In this document: positions 6,633-16,097 of the stretch, in pieces
How the letters are laid out: the number at the start of each line of letters is the position of its first letter
Numbering within the stretch: the stretch's first letter is position 1
NCBI GenBank assembly: GCA_018266075.1
Contig: JAFEBB010000036.1
Coordinates: forward strand, 17,280 to 81,279
Origin: Deltaproteobacteria bacterium
GTDB taxonomy: Bacteria; Myxococcota; Myxococcia; Myxococcales; SZAS-1
Length of the DNA stretch: 64,000 bases
Direction of reading: 5' to 3'
The notes under the pieces: model-generated
What the model saw: only the letters and a program-made list of their open reading frames with translations
Told to the model about the DNA's origin: nothing
Databases searched by the model: none
Position numbers and translations under genes: made by a program

Positions 6633-9600
6633 GCGCGCTCCTCCGCCCAGGGCGCGCGCACGCCCCAGTCCTGGCGGTGGAGCAGCTCGGCCTCCCACGC
6701 GACGACGTTCGCCCAGCGCGCGCGCGACAGGTGCACACCGTTCGCGCCCTCGCCCATGCCGCGCACGAAGAGGTAGAGCCCGCCGCCGAAGCGCGCCTCG
6801 TACTCGGCCTCCGTCCGCAGGCCCAGCAACCGCACGAGCGCCAAGGTGTAGAGCCGTTCTTGAATCGCGTAGTGCTCGCCCACGTGCGCCGCGAGCAGCT
6901 CCGGCGCGTAGCCCGCGAGGTGATCCGTCTTCCAGTCGGCGAGGTAGGCCCGGCCCGCGTGCTCGAAGACCAGGTCGATGAAGCCCTTGATGCAGCCGCG
7001 CTCGATCGAGAAGCGCCCCTTCGCGCGTCCGAGGAGCGGATGGCTCGCCTCGGGGATCGGAAACAGGAACTCCACCTCGCGGAGCACCTGCGCGGCGCTG
7101 GCGATGCCGAGGAGGACGCTGCCGCCGGTGAGCGTGAGCGGCGTCCGCAGGGCGCGCCAGGCCAGGCGTCGCGCGGCAGGGACCTGGCGCTCCGCGAAGC
7201 CGTGCCGCGCGGCCGTGCGGCGAATCAGCCCCTCGACCACGTCGTCGTCGGCGAGCGCGTCCAGGCTCTGGGCCGCGGCCACCCGCGCGAGCGGCAGGTT
7301 CTCCAGCACCTCGTGCACGAAGACGCCCGTCTCCGCGCCCGGCGGCAGCTCGTCGGGACCGAGCGGCACGAACGGCGTCGCGAGATCGAGCTTGAAGAGC
7401 TCGTTCTCCTCTTCCTCGCGGCGGGCGCTGCGCGACGCGGCCATGCGCGAGTACGAGGTCACCAGGAAGCCCGCGTGTGTCTTGCGCAGCGCGTTCGGCC
7501 GCGGATCCGAATCCGGCTCCACCGCCACCGGCGGCGACCAGGCGGGCAGCGGCTTCGCTTCGACCGGCTCTTCCCAGCTGCTGTGCACGCGCAGCGCCTC
7601 GCGCGCGAAGAGCTTGGCGTCGAGCCCGCCCGCGTAGAGCCGCGCCAGCCGATCGTTGAGCGGCCGATGGCTGCCCTTGAGCGCGACCTTGGGCACGAAG
7701 CTCGCGCCCGCGCGCGCGTCGGCCGCGAGCGGCTCGGCCCAGAACGGCACATAGAGCCGGGCCGCCGCACGCGTGAGCCCCACGTAGAGCAGCCGCTGGT
7801 CCTCTTCGAGGGCCTCGCGCTCCACCTGCGACTTCACGGCGCCCTCGAGCTTGCCCAGCCAGGCCAGGCGCTCCCCGCGATCGTGATATATCGAGACCCG
7901 TAGTCCCTGCGCGCCGAAGTCGGTGAAGCCGCCGGCGAGGAAGACCACCGGCGCCTCCAGGCCCTTGCTCTTGTGCAGGGTCATCACCTGCACCGCCTGC
8001 CCGTCCGACTCGAGCCGCTGGAGGTTTCCCTCCTGGCCCGGCGGCTCGCGCACCTCGCGCACCCAGCCGTCGAGCGTCCGGGCCAGGCCATCCAGCCCCT
8101 CGCGGACGCGGTGCGCCTCCTGCAGGAGCACCTCGAACAGGTGCTGGTAGTTGGTGAGCTCGCGCTCCGAAGGCGAGAGCAGCAGGAGGCGCCGCACCAG
8201 GCCGCTCTCGTCGAGGATGCGCGCGAAGAGCCGCTCGTAGTCGCGCGCGTCGGCGAGGGCCTTCCACGAAATCAGCCGCGCCATCCACGGGTGCTCGGGC
8301 GGCACGGCGTCGGCGCGCGCGACGTCCGGCAGCTCGAGGGCGAAGAACGGCGTGAGCCACGCTTTGCGGCACGCCGAGAGATCGCCCGGCGAGGCAATCG
8401 CGCGCAGCAGGTCGAGGACGTGGAAGGCCTCGGGCGTCTGGAACAGGCCGTCCTGCTTGTAGAAGGCCACGGCCAGCCCGCGCGCGCGCAGGATGTGGCC
8501 CAGCTCGCGGGCCTCGCGATCCTTGCGGGTGAGCACGAAGACGTCGCCCGGGCCGAGCCGCCGACGCTCGTCGCCGTCGTGCAGATAGAGCCCGCGTCGA
8601 TCATCGAGCAGCCGCTCCACCTCGTCGGCGATGCGGCGGCCGAGCGACTCCACCATCGACCGCGCGCGCAGCTCGCCGCGGCTCCAGAGGTGCCAGAGCG
8701 CCACCGGCGGCACCTCGGCGCCCTTCGCATCCCGCAGCGCGAGTGTGGTCTTTCCGCAGCGAACGGGGTGCTCGTAGCGGATGTCGCCGTCGAAGAACGG
8801 CGGCGTCGCGCGTTGATCGAGCACGGTGTTCACGGCGTCGATGAGCGGCTGGGTGGAGCGGAAGTTCTCCTCGAGCGGCACCGCGGGCCCGATGGTTCGG
8901 GTCGCGCGCACGTAGGTGTGCACGTCGGCGCCGCGGAAGGCGTAGATGGCCTGCTTGGGATCGCCGATGAGATAGAGCCGGCTCGTGCTCGAGGCCGTCT
9001 GAAACAGCTCGCCCTGCGCCTGGTCGGTCTTGCGGAACGCGGTCTCGAAGATCTCCCACTGCACCGCGTCCGTGTCCTGGAACTCGTCGACGAGCGCGTA
9101 GCGATAGCGCGCGCGCAGGGCATCGACGAGCGCCGGGCCGCCCGGTCCGCGCAGGGCGTCGCGCAGCAGGAGCAGCATGTCGTCGAAGTCGTACTGGCCC
9201 TGCTCGCGCTTGCGCTGCGCGAGCCGCTCGGTCACCGGCGGCAACAGGACCTGCACGGCCGCGGTGGCGAAGGGCGGCGCGGCGTCGACGAGCGCCTGGA
9301 GCGCTCGCCGGAAGGGCGAATCTCCGAGGTTCTTGAGCAGCGGCTCGGCGCTGGCGTCGATCCAATTGCGGACCTCGACCAGGAGCGCAGGCGCATCGTT
9401 GCGGCCGCGCCAACCGTCGACCTCCTGCTCGTAGTGCGCGACGCGCTTCCTCATCGCGCCCTTGGTGCTGTGGTGCACCGCCAGCGCCGCAATCTCCGCG
9501 TCGAGCCCCTTCGTGCCCGGCAGTGCGTCCACCGCGGCCAGGAATGCGGGCTCGTCCCAGATCGGCCGCAAGCCGCCGTGCAGCCCGGCCACGTCCTGGA

Positions 9601-10153
9601 GCGCCTTCTGCAGCTTGGCCGCGTCGCCTTCGTGCTCGAGCCAGGCCTGCACCCACGCGCGCTGCGTGGTCGCGAGCTCCGTACGCAGCACGTCGAGGAA
9701 CGTGCGCTCGAATGCCTCGGCCGCGTCGACCTGGCTCTCCTCGAACAGCCGACCGCTCTCGAAGGCCTGCTCGCCGAGCGTCCGCTGGCAGAAGCCGTGA
9801 ATGGTCGCGATGGTGGCGCCATCGAGGCCGCCGAGCGCCGTCCGGAGCTTCTGGCGCGCGCGGTCGTCGATGGTCCAGCACGGCTTGCCCTCGACGTCTC
9901 TGCCATCCGCCTCGAGCGCGAGCAGCTCCCCCAGCTTCTGGCGGATGCGCGCGCGCAGCTCGCCCGCGGCCTTCTCCGTGAAGGTGACGACGAGGATCTG
10001 CTCGATGCGCGCGTCGCGCTCGAGGAGCAGATCGACGACCAGGCCCACGAGGGTGAAGGTCTTGCCCGTGCCGGCCGAGGCCTCGATCACCGCGTCGCGA
10101 TCGCGGGGGATCCGCGCGAGGACCTCGGGCTTCTGGAAACGGAAGACGCTCAT
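6629..10153 (-). CDS. recB: RecBCD exonuclease/helicase, RecB subunit
   Basis: A 1174-residue UvrD-type 3'-5' helicase with a C-terminal nuclease. The start at 10153 (MSVFRFQKPEVLARI) overlaps the recC stop by four bases. Motifs seen: Walker A EASAGTGKTFTL near residue 25, ILVVTFTEKAAGELR, the DEFQDTD box, YLIGDPKQAIYAFRGAD, and MTLHKSKGLEAPVVF. The nuclease domain near residue 1090 has YLADWKTD (metal-binding Asp and Lys) followed by QERLYTLALVR, matching the RecB/AddB nuclease motif. This subunit supplies all nuclease activity of the complex and is needed for recombinational repair. No sign of damage. Confidence 0.95.
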   Translation of the reverse strand: MSVFRFQKPEVLARIPRDRDAVIEASAGTGKTFTLVGLVVDLLLERDARIEQILVVTFTEKAAGELRARIRQKLGELLALEADGRDVEGKPCWTIDDRARQKLRTALGGLDGATIATIHGFCQRTLGEQAFESGRLFEESQVDAAEAFERTFLDVLRTELATTQRAWVQAWLEHEGDAAKLQKALQDVAGLHGGLRPIWDEPAFLAAVDALPGTKGLDAEIAALAVHHSTKGAMRKRVAHYEQEVDGWRGRNDAPALLVEVRNWIDASAEPLLKNLGDSPFRRALQALVDAAPPFATAAVQVLLPPVTERLAQRKREQGQYDFDDMLLLLRDALRGPGGPALVDALRARYRYALVDEFQDTDAVQWEIFETAFRKTDQAQGELFQTASSTSRLYLIGDPKQAIYAFRGADVHTYVRATRTIGPAVPLEENFRSTQPLIDAVNTVLDQRATPPFFDGDIRYEHPVRCGKTTLALRDAKGAEVPPVALWHLWSRGELRARSMVESLGRRIADEVERLLDDRRGLYLHDGDERRRLGPGDVFVLTRKDREARELGHILRARGLAVAFYKQDGLFQTPEAFHVLDLLRAIASPGDLSACRKAWLTPFFALELPDVARADAVPPEHPWMARLISWKALADARDYERLFARILDESGLVRRLLLLSPSERELTNYQHLFEVLLQEAHRVREGLDGLARTLDGWVREVREPPGQEGNLQRLESDGQAVQVMTLHKSKGLEAPVVFLAGGFTDFGAQGLRVSIYHDRGERLAWLGKLEGAVKSQVEREALEEDQRLLYVGLTRAAARLYVPFWAEPLAADARAGASFVPKVALKGSHRPLNDRLARLYAGGLDAKLFAREALRVHSSWEEPVEAKPLPAWSPPVAVEPDSDPRPNALRKTHAGFLVTSYSRMAASRSARREEEENELFKLDLATPFVPLGPDELPPGAETGVFVHEVLENLPLARVAAAQSLDALADDDVVEGLIRRTAARHGFAERQVPAARRLAWRALRTPLTLTGGSVLLGIASAAQVLREVEFLFPIPEASHPLLGRAKGRFSIERGCIKGFIDLVFEHAGRAYLADWKTDHLAGYAPELLAAHVGEHYAIQERLYTLALVRLLGLRTEAEYEARFGGGLYLFVRGMGEGANGVHLSRARWANVVAWEAELLHRQDWGVRAPWAEERA

Positions 10154-13100
10154 CCCGCGCCCTCCAGCTTCAAGCGCTTCAAGTACGAGCCGAAGCGCCG
10201 CTGCACGATCTCGTTCGCGTCCTCGTCGGGGAGCGGCGAGCGATCCTGCCAATCGCGAATGGGGCCGAAGCTCGAGCTGCACGGCGCGTAGCCTTCGCAG
10301 AGCTTCTCCACCTCGGCGCCGATGCTCCCGGCGTTGCGGTGCGCGGTGAACACGGCCTCGCAGGGCATCAAGTAGTCATGCCCGCCCGAGAGCAGATCCG
10401 ACAGCAGCGCTGCGAGCTGGGCGCGCGCGTCCTTCTTGGAGATGGGCGCGAGCGGCACGATGTGAAACTTGCTCGGCTCGCCGCCGAAGATCGCCACGGT
10501 GATGTGCTCGCCCTCGTGAACGCCCGCGGCCGCGAGCATGAGCTGCTCCAGGTACGCGCGCAGCCCGCGCCGAGCGATCTCGTCCTGCCACGACTTCGGC
10601 GCCTTCTTGTCGAGCAGCAGCACGCTCGCCCAGGGCGAGTCCGAGAGCGGCCCCGCGCGACCGACGAGCTCGACTTCCACGGTCCGCGCGACGCCGTCCT
10701 TCCGAACTTCCACGGGGAGCACCAGCGCCGGATGAAGCGCGTCGACGGCCTCGTGCTCCTCGGCGCCGCCGAAGCGATGCACGCGCAGCGGCGCGATCCC
10801 CACGCCCGACTCGTGCACCAGTTCGGCCCAGGTGTGCAGCACCGCTCGCTGACGCGCCTGCTCCACCTCGCCGAAGACGCCCGACGGCACCCGCCCCGCG
10901 TCTTGAAGGTGCGAGAGCTGCGCTTCATACGGCGCGTCCACCTCGCGCACGCCGCTCGCGGCGCCCGGCGGCGCATCGAGGAACGCGCGCTGCAGGAGCT
11001 GGGTCGCGAGCAGCCGCGGGGTGTGCAGGTGCTCGTCCTCGCGGTCCTGCATGTCCTCGAAGTCGGCGTCGTCGGCGAGGCGCAGGCCGTACTCCGCCCA
11101 GCCCTGCAGCGGGCACTCGAGGAAGTGCCGCAGCGCCGCGAGCGACACCCGAACCCGCTCGACGTGCTCCGCGGCCATCTCAGGGGGTGCCGCGAGCGCG
11201 AGCCGATTCGCGAGCGCATCCCAATCCTTCGGCTCCATCGCCTGACGCAGCCCACTCAGCGCCGGCAGCCGCCCTTCCCCATCGCGCGGAAGCGACGCGC
11301 GCAGCGCAGCGACGGCCTCCTCGCGCGCGGCCTCGGGCAATCGGATGCGCTTCGGATCCGCGCCCTCGTGGCGACGCAGCGGAATCTCGCGAAGTCGCGC
11401 TTGGCGACCGTCCTCACCGAGCGCGGCCATCTCCAGCAGCTCCAGCACCACCGACGACGGCTCGAGGTCTTCGCCGCTCACGGGGTTCCGCGCGACGTAG
11501 GAGAGCGTGAGCCGCTGCCGGGCGCAGAGCAGCGTCTCCAGGAACAGGTAGCGATCGCGCTCGCGCGGGCTGACGTCGCCGGGCTGGGGCTTGGCCGCGC
11601 GGAGATCGAGCGTGTCGCGGCGATCGACGCTGGGGAACTCGCCCTCACCCAGCCCGACCATGAAGATCGCCTTGAAGGGAATGGCGCGCATGGGCTGCGA
11701 GGTGGAGACGACCACGCCATCTGCGAGGTGCTGTCCGCGCCCGGTGCCCAGGCCCGCGAGCCGCGCCGTGGCCAGCTCGTGCACCACGCGATAGCCCACC
11801 GCGCGGCCGCCGAGCTCCAGCTCACCCAGCCGACGCAATTCGCCGAGCACGTGCGCCAGCTCGCGCTCCTCCTGCGGATTCGTGGCCACGAGGTGCGCTT
11901 GCACCTGCGCGCTCAAGAACGCCGCCCACTCGGGAAGCGTGAGCTCCTGCTTCCGGGCGAAGCGCGCGTCGGCGATGAGCGCGCGCACGGCCATGGCCAG
12001 CTGGGCCGCGGGACCTTGCAGATCGCGGCCGAGCTCCTCGGGCAGATAGCGGGCGCCGTCGAGCTCGAGCGCGCGCCGGTCGCCGGAGCGTTCGCCGGTG
12101 AGGAACGCGCCCAGCGCCAGCCGACGCAGGCCCTGGTCCCAGTTGTAGTGATCGCCGTCGACGTATGTGCCCGCGTGATCGCTCTGGTCCGCGCCCCGGA
12201 GAATCTCCAGGCGCTCGCACCAGGCGACCCAAGCGTCGGCGTCGATGTTCGGATCGCGCGCGCGCGCCGACGGGTGCGTGAGCAGGTCGAGCAGCTCAGG
12301 CCGCGTGAACCCGCCGAGCGGCAGCGCGAGCAACAACTGCACGGCTTCCGCGAGCGAGCTGGTGCGTGCGAGCTCGAGATCGACCACGTTGTGCGGCAAG
12401 TCGTGGCAGGCGCGGAACGCGGCGGTGAGCTGGGCGAAGTACGTCTCGCGATCGCGCCCCGCGACGATCACCGCGATCTCGTTGAACCGCAGGTCCGGAT
12501 CGCGTTCCACCAGCGACCAGATCTCCTCGGCCACGGCCTCGGCTTCGCGACGCACGCTCGGCGCCTTCAGGACGCACAGGCTCTCGTCGTCCCTCGCGAC
12601 CGGCCGCGGCGCGGGCGGCGCGGGCGCGCGCTCGAGGATCTCGCGCTGCAGCGAGCCGAGCAGCGTGTCCGGCAGCGAGTCGGTCTCGGGGAAGCGCTCG
12701 ACAAAGTCGCACTCGGCGAGCGCGTTCAGCAGCCGGATGTTCTCGCGCCCGGGCTTGCCCCAGAGCCGCAGCGCGGCGTTCTCGCTCACGGCGAGGTTGA
12801 ACGGGTCGTCCCCTTCGGGCACGCGGCGGCCGCGCACGTCCTCCCAGAACTCGCGACACGGATTGAGCGCGTAGACGTGCAGCTCCGTCTGCTCGGCGAG
12901 CAGCGCGAACACCCGCTGGAACGCGCGCGCCACGTACGACACCCCGAACACGTGCACGTGCTTCGGCAGCGCGAGCTTCCCCAGCGGCTGGTCGAGGAGC
13001 GTCCCGAGCTGCACGCGGCGAATGCCGTCGTCCTTCTGGCGGCGCGCGAGCACGCCCTCGGATCCGAAGAGCTTCAGCCACAGCGCGCGCTGCCAACGCT

Positions 13101-13602
13101 CGGCGCCCGCGAGAGGCGTCTTCTGCAGGAGCATCCGCTCGGGCCACACGCGCAGCAGCTCCTCGCGCGAGAAGCCGTACTCCTCGAACAGCCGCCCCAG
13201 CCGATTCGCGAGCTGGACGCGCCGCAGATCCATCGCGTCATTCGACTCGCCCGCGGCGCGCAGGTACTCGCGCACCGGCGCCAGGTCCTTGCCCTTCAAG
13301 GCTGAGTCGTCGAGGAGCAGGCCCAGCAGATGGCCGCTGAGCGCGTCCGCGTCGAGCAGCTCCACGGGCCCGTCGCCCACCAGCAGCTCGGTCACGAAGC
13401 GCCGCAAGAGGTGCACGCTCAGGTTGGCCGCGATGCCCGTCTCGCGCGCGATGCCGAAGCGCACGAACGTCTCGACATTGCGGTTGTGCACCACCAGGTG
13501 CTGCGGCGCGAGCGGGCCTTCCTGCTCGCGATGGGCGTGAAGGTCCGCGATGAGCGCGTCGAGCAGCTTCTCCGTCTGGCTGGAGTAGACGAGGTGGAGC
13601 AT
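10150..13602 (-). CDS. recC: RecBCD exonuclease, RecC subunit
   Basis: A 1150-residue protein beginning MLHLVYSSQTEKLLDAL, typical of RecC (E. coli RecC begins with a similar hydrophobic strand and the same overall length). It contains the HNRNVETFVRFGIARETGIA segment and the VHVFGVSYVARAFQRVFALL segment of the inactive helicase fold, plus MRAIPFKAIFMVGLGEGEFP and the YLFLETLLCARQRLTLSYV stretch. It recognises Chi-like sequences and braces the other two subunits. It lies 48 bases downstream of the radical SAM gene and overlaps recB, so it probably belongs to a long minus-strand operon that starts at 15275. Confidence 0.93.
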   Translation of the reverse strand: MLHLVYSSQTEKLLDALIADLHAHREQEGPLAPQHLVVHNRNVETFVRFGIARETGIAANLSVHLLRRFVTELLVGDGPVELLDADALSGHLLGLLLDDSALKGKDLAPVREYLRAAGESNDAMDLRRVQLANRLGRLFEEYGFSREELLRVWPERMLLQKTPLAGAERWQRALWLKLFGSEGVLARRQKDDGIRRVQLGTLLDQPLGKLALPKHVHVFGVSYVARAFQRVFALLAEQTELHVYALNPCREFWEDVRGRRVPEGDDPFNLAVSENAALRLWGKPGRENIRLLNALAECDFVERFPETDSLPDTLLGSLQREILERAPAPPAPRPVARDDESLCVLKAPSVRREAEAVAEEIWSLVERDPDLRFNEIAVIVAGRDRETYFAQLTAAFRACHDLPHNVVDLELARTSSLAEAVQLLLALPLGGFTRPELLDLLTHPSARARDPNIDADAWVAWCERLEILRGADQSDHAGTYVDGDHYNWDQGLRRLALGAFLTGERSGDRRALELDGARYLPEELGRDLQGPAAQLAMAVRALIADARFARKQELTLPEWAAFLSAQVQAHLVATNPQEERELAHVLGELRRLGELELGGRAVGYRVVHELATARLAGLGTGRGQHLADGVVVSTSQPMRAIPFKAIFMVGLGEGEFPSVDRRDTLDLRAAKPQPGDVSPRERDRYLFLETLLCARQRLTLSYVARNPVSGEDLEPSSVVLELLEMAALGEDGRQARLREIPLRRHEGADPKRIRLPEAAREEAVAALRASLPRDGEGRLPALSGLRQAMEPKDWDALANRLALAAPPEMAAEHVERVRVSLAALRHFLECPLQGWAEYGLRLADDADFEDMQDREDEHLHTPRLLATQLLQRAFLDAPPGAASGVREVDAPYEAQLSHLQDAGRVPSGVFGEVEQARQRAVLHTWAELVHESGVGIAPLRVHRFGGAEEHEAVDALHPALVLPVEVRKDGVARTVEVELVGRAGPLSDSPWASVLLLDKKAPKSWQDEIARRGLRAYLEQLMLAAAGVHEGEHITVAIFGGEPSKFHIVPLAPISKKDARAQLAALLSDLLSGGHDYLMPCEAVFTAHRNAGSIGAEVEKLCEGYAPCSSSFGPIRDWQDRSPLPDEDANEIVQRRFGSYLKRLKLEGAG

Positions 13603-13650
13603 GGACCGGCCCTCGTTCTACCAGCCAGGGCCGACGCGTCGATGCGCCGT

Positions 13651-14937
13651 TCAAGCAGGCGGGCGGCGTCGATCGCGGCGCTCGGCCATCTCCGCGGCCA
13701 CGGCCTGCTGGCGCTTCCACTGCCCGTAGAGCCGCCCCTGCGACGCCAGCCGGTCGAGCTTCTCGCGCGTGGCGTCGTCGACCTGGCCCGGCGGCGCGCG
13801 CTTGAAGGGCGTCCCCGGCAGCGGCATGAAGGTGTGGCCGTGCACCTTGGCGCCGATCTCGGCGAGCCGCTCCATCAGCGCGAGCGTGGCTTCGATGTCC
13901 GCCTGCTCCTCGCCCGGCAGCCCGAGGATGAAGTCGACATTGGGCAAGAAACCGCACTCGACGGAGATCCGCGCGGCCCGGACGATCGACTCCACGTCGT
14001 GCCCACGATGGCTCTGGGCGAGCACGCGCTCCGAGCCGCTCTGCCCGCCGATGATGAGGTTGTCGTTGTCGACCCACTTCTTCAGGACCGCCAGCGCTTC
14101 GGGCGTGACGTGCTCGGGTCGCAGCTCCGAGGGGAAGGTGCCGAAGTAGATGCGTCCTTCGGGTCCGATCGCCTCGCGACAGCGCGCGAGCAGCGCGTCG
14201 ACGGCCTCGAGATTCGGCGTCTCGTCGGGCGAGCCATAGGACAGCGACGTGGGCGAGAGGAACCGCAGATCGCGCCGCCCGGTGGCACGGAGCTTCTTGG
14301 CCCAGCCGACGATGTTCTCGATGGAGCGATGCCGGAAGCGCGCCTTGCTGACGAAGGGCGTCTGGCAGAACTTGCACGCGTAGATGCAGCCGCGGGTGAT
14401 CTCGATGGCGCCGAACTTGTCGTGGCGCACGGCGAACGGCGGCCAGTCATCGAGCGTCGCCAGCTCGCCCTTGCCGTGCGAGCGCAGCGCGCCCTCCTCG
14501 AGCCGCGCGGTGCCGGGAACGCCGTGCCAGCTCTCGCCCACGCGAAGGCGCCGCACGAGCTCGACGATGGTCTTCTCGCCTTCACCGACCGCGACGAGAT
14601 CGAACCCGGCCTGCAGCGTCTCCAGCGGCTCGGCGGTGGCGTGCACGCCGCCCGCGATGCAGAGGACGTCGATGCCGGCGAGCTGCGCGCGGACCCAGGC
14701 GAGATCCGTGGCCGCCTCGGGGAAGCCGGGCGAGTAGAACGACCACGCGAGCACCACGCGCTCGCCGCGCGTCTGCGCCGCTCGAGCTGCCGCGACCATG
14801 CCTTCGCGATCGCGCGCGAAGTGCAGCCCGAGCTGGCCGGTGTCCTCCTCGCGCTCGAGCGCGCCGGCGAGCACCGTGAACGCGTACTTGCCTGGGAACC
14901 GATGCGACATCACCAGCGCGACGCGAGGATCCGTCAT
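13651..14937 (-). CDS. B12-binding domain / radical SAM protein
   Basis: A 428-residue radical SAM enzyme. The N-terminal 120 or so residues look like a cobalamin-binding fold (LAWSFYSPGFPEAATDL, IAGGVHATAEPLETLQAGFD, VAVGEGEKTIVELVR). The radical SAM core begins with TRGCIYACKFCQT, whose CxxxCxxC holds the 4Fe-4S cluster, followed by LRFLSPTSLSYG and GGQSGSERVLA. The family resembles the archaeal-type B12/radical SAM proteins (MJ_0865/MJ_1487-like) of unknown substrate; this naming rests on the pattern only. The start at 14937 overlaps the stop of the DUF4286 gene (ATGA), and recC follows 48 bases later. Its link with DNA repair, if any, is unknown. Confidence 0.82.
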   Translation of the reverse strand: MTDPRVALVMSHRFPGKYAFTVLAGALEREEDTGQLGLHFARDREGMVAAARAAQTRGERVVLAWSFYSPGFPEAATDLAWVRAQLAGIDVLCIAGGVHATAEPLETLQAGFDLVAVGEGEKTIVELVRRLRVGESWHGVPGTARLEEGALRSHGKGELATLDDWPPFAVRHDKFGAIEITRGCIYACKFCQTPFVSKARFRHRSIENIVGWAKKLRATGRRDLRFLSPTSLSYGSPDETPNLEAVDALLARCREAIGPEGRIYFGTFPSELRPEHVTPEALAVLKKWVDNDNLIIGGQSGSERVLAQSHRGHDVESIVRAARISVECGFLPNVDFILGLPGEEQADIEATLALMERLAEIGAKVHGHTFMPLPGTPFKRAPPGQVDDATREKLDRLASQGRLYGQWKRQQAVAAEMAERRDRRRPPA

Positions 14938-15275
14938 TCGGAGAGCTCGCCGCGAATCGGATCTCCCGCCTCGACCAGGATCTGTCGGCTGATCCGCGTC
15001 GTCGCTCCGAAGCGCTCGGTGTGCTCCTGGCGGATCCGGCCGATGTGCGGTCCGTTGAGGTAGCCGTCGATCACCGCGCGGCTCTCGGCCTCGTAGAGGA
15101 GCGTCCAGCGGTGCCAGCCGTCGGGCGCGCGGGCCTCGTCGCGCAGGCGCCGCGCGCGCAGAAACCCGCCCAGCTTCACCACCTCGGGCACGTGGTGGCC
15201 AAACATCCACGGCTCCCACGCCGGCTCGGCCGCAGGGTCGATCTCGATGTGCACGACGTACAGCGCGTGGGCCAT
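14934..15275 (-). CDS. DUF4286 family protein
   Basis: A 113-residue dimeric alpha/beta-barrel-like protein. The sequence ALYVVHIEIDPAAEPAWEPW, then HHVPEVVKLGGFLRARRLRD, matches the DUF4286 pattern (xVxxxVxxxxxxxWxxWMxxxHIPEVxxxGxFxxAR). The middle WHRWTLLYEAESRAVIDGYL and the C-terminal RFGATTRISRQIL fit the same family. Function is unknown for the family. It starts the apparent operon that continues into the radical SAM gene and recCBD. Start at 15275 (MAHALYVVHIE) is the first ATG with good composition. Confidence 0.8.
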   Translation of the reverse strand: MAHALYVVHIEIDPAAEPAWEPWMFGHHVPEVVKLGGFLRARRLRDEARAPDGWHRWTLLYEAESRAVIDGYLNGPHIGRIRQEHTERFGATTRISRQILVEAGDPIRGELSE

Positions 15276-15388
15276 GGCTTGAACTCTCGAGCGCCCACGG
15301 TTGTATCCCAGCGGAACTGCGCGCGCTCGTCGGGTTGGGACGGAAGCGGCCGGAAGCGGCCGGCGAGCGCGCGTTCACTCCGGCTTGC

Positions 15389-15414
15389 AAAAAAGCACGA
15401 CCGTTCGTAATCTT
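15389..15414 (+). promoter_or_regulatory. Probable TetR operator before the tetR-like gene
   Basis: The sequence AAAAAAGCACGACCGTTCGT followed by AATCTT ends just before the TetR-family start codon. Its core CGACCGTTCG is a near-palindrome. The same motif recurs before the hydrolase at 16060, which supports autoregulation and control of the neighbour. Confidence 0.65.
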
Positions 15415-15419
15415 CGTCC

Positions 15420-16016
15420 ATGGGCAAGGGCGCCGAGACGCGGGAGCGGATCGTCAAGAAGGCCATGGCCCTCGCCAGCCGCGACGGGCTGGCCGGGGTG
15501 ACCATCGGCGCGCTCGCCTCGGAGACCCACCTCTCCAAGAGCGGGCTCTTCGCGCACTTCGGCTCGAAGGAAGAGCTGCAGCTCACCGTGCTCGACCAGA
15601 CGGCCGCGGACTTCACCGAGAGCGTGCTCAAGCCGGCGCTCGCGTCGCCGCGCGGGGTGATGCGCCTCGCCGTCTTCTTCGACCGCTGGCTCGACTGGGC
15701 CCAGGACCGACGCTTCCCTGGCGGCTGCTTGATGATCGCCGCCTCGGCCGAGCTCGACGACCGGCCGGGTCCGCAGCGCGATCGGGTGGTCGCGCATCAG
15801 AAGGATCTCGTCGACAGCATCGCCCGCATGGCCCAGGGGGCCGTGGACGAAGGCCAGTTCCGCGCCGACCTCGACTGCAAGCAGTTCGCCCACGACGTGT
15901 ACGCGCTCTACGTGGGCTACCACCAGCTCCGCCGGCTGCTCCGGGATCGCAACGAGGGCGCGCGCGTGCGCGCCTCGTTCGACCGGCTGGTGGAGTGGGC
16001 CCGCCGCCGCGAGTGA
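15420..16016 (+). CDS. TetR family transcriptional regulator
   Basis: A 198-residue regulator. The N-terminal helix-turn-helix domain is typical: ETRERIVKKAMALASRDGLA, then VTIGALASETHLSKSGLFAH, FGSKEELQLTVLD. The C-terminal ligand domain resembles the TetR_C group with FFDRWLDWAQDR and FPGGCLMIAASAELDDRPG. The start at 15420 has no strong ribosome site and the operator candidate sits only a few bases upstream. It likely represses itself and the hydrolase/thiolase genes, with an acyl-CoA or hydrophobic compound as inducer (inference). Confidence 0.9.
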   Translation: MGKGAETRERIVKKAMALASRDGLAGVTIGALASETHLSKSGLFAHFGSKEELQLTVLDQTAADFTESVLKPALASPRGVMRLAVFFDRWLDWAQDRRFPGGCLMIAASAELDDRPGPQRDRVVAHQKDLVDSIARMAQGAVDEGQFRADLDCKQFAHDVYALYVGYHQLRRLLRDRNEGARVRASFDRLVEWARRRE

Positions 16017-16059
16017 GCCGTTTCCACGCAGGACAAGAGGTGCGCCATGGTTTCACCAC

Positions 16060-16083
16060 AAAAAAGCACGAACGTTCGATCTT
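16060..16083 (+). promoter_or_regulatory. Probable TetR operator before the hydrolase gene
   Basis: AAAAAAGCACGAACGTTCGA followed by TCTT, nearly identical to the motif at 15389. Its core CGAACGTTCG is a perfect 10-base palindrome. The position argues that the hydrolase starts at 16098, not at the upstream ATG at 16047. Confidence 0.65.
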
Positions 16084-16097
16084 GGAGTCGCGGCGAC

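Noticed and set aside
7973..10291. Long plus-strand open frame across recB
   Set aside because: Runs antisense to clear RecB motifs and has the Arg/Glu/Ala composition typical of GC-rich antisense frames.
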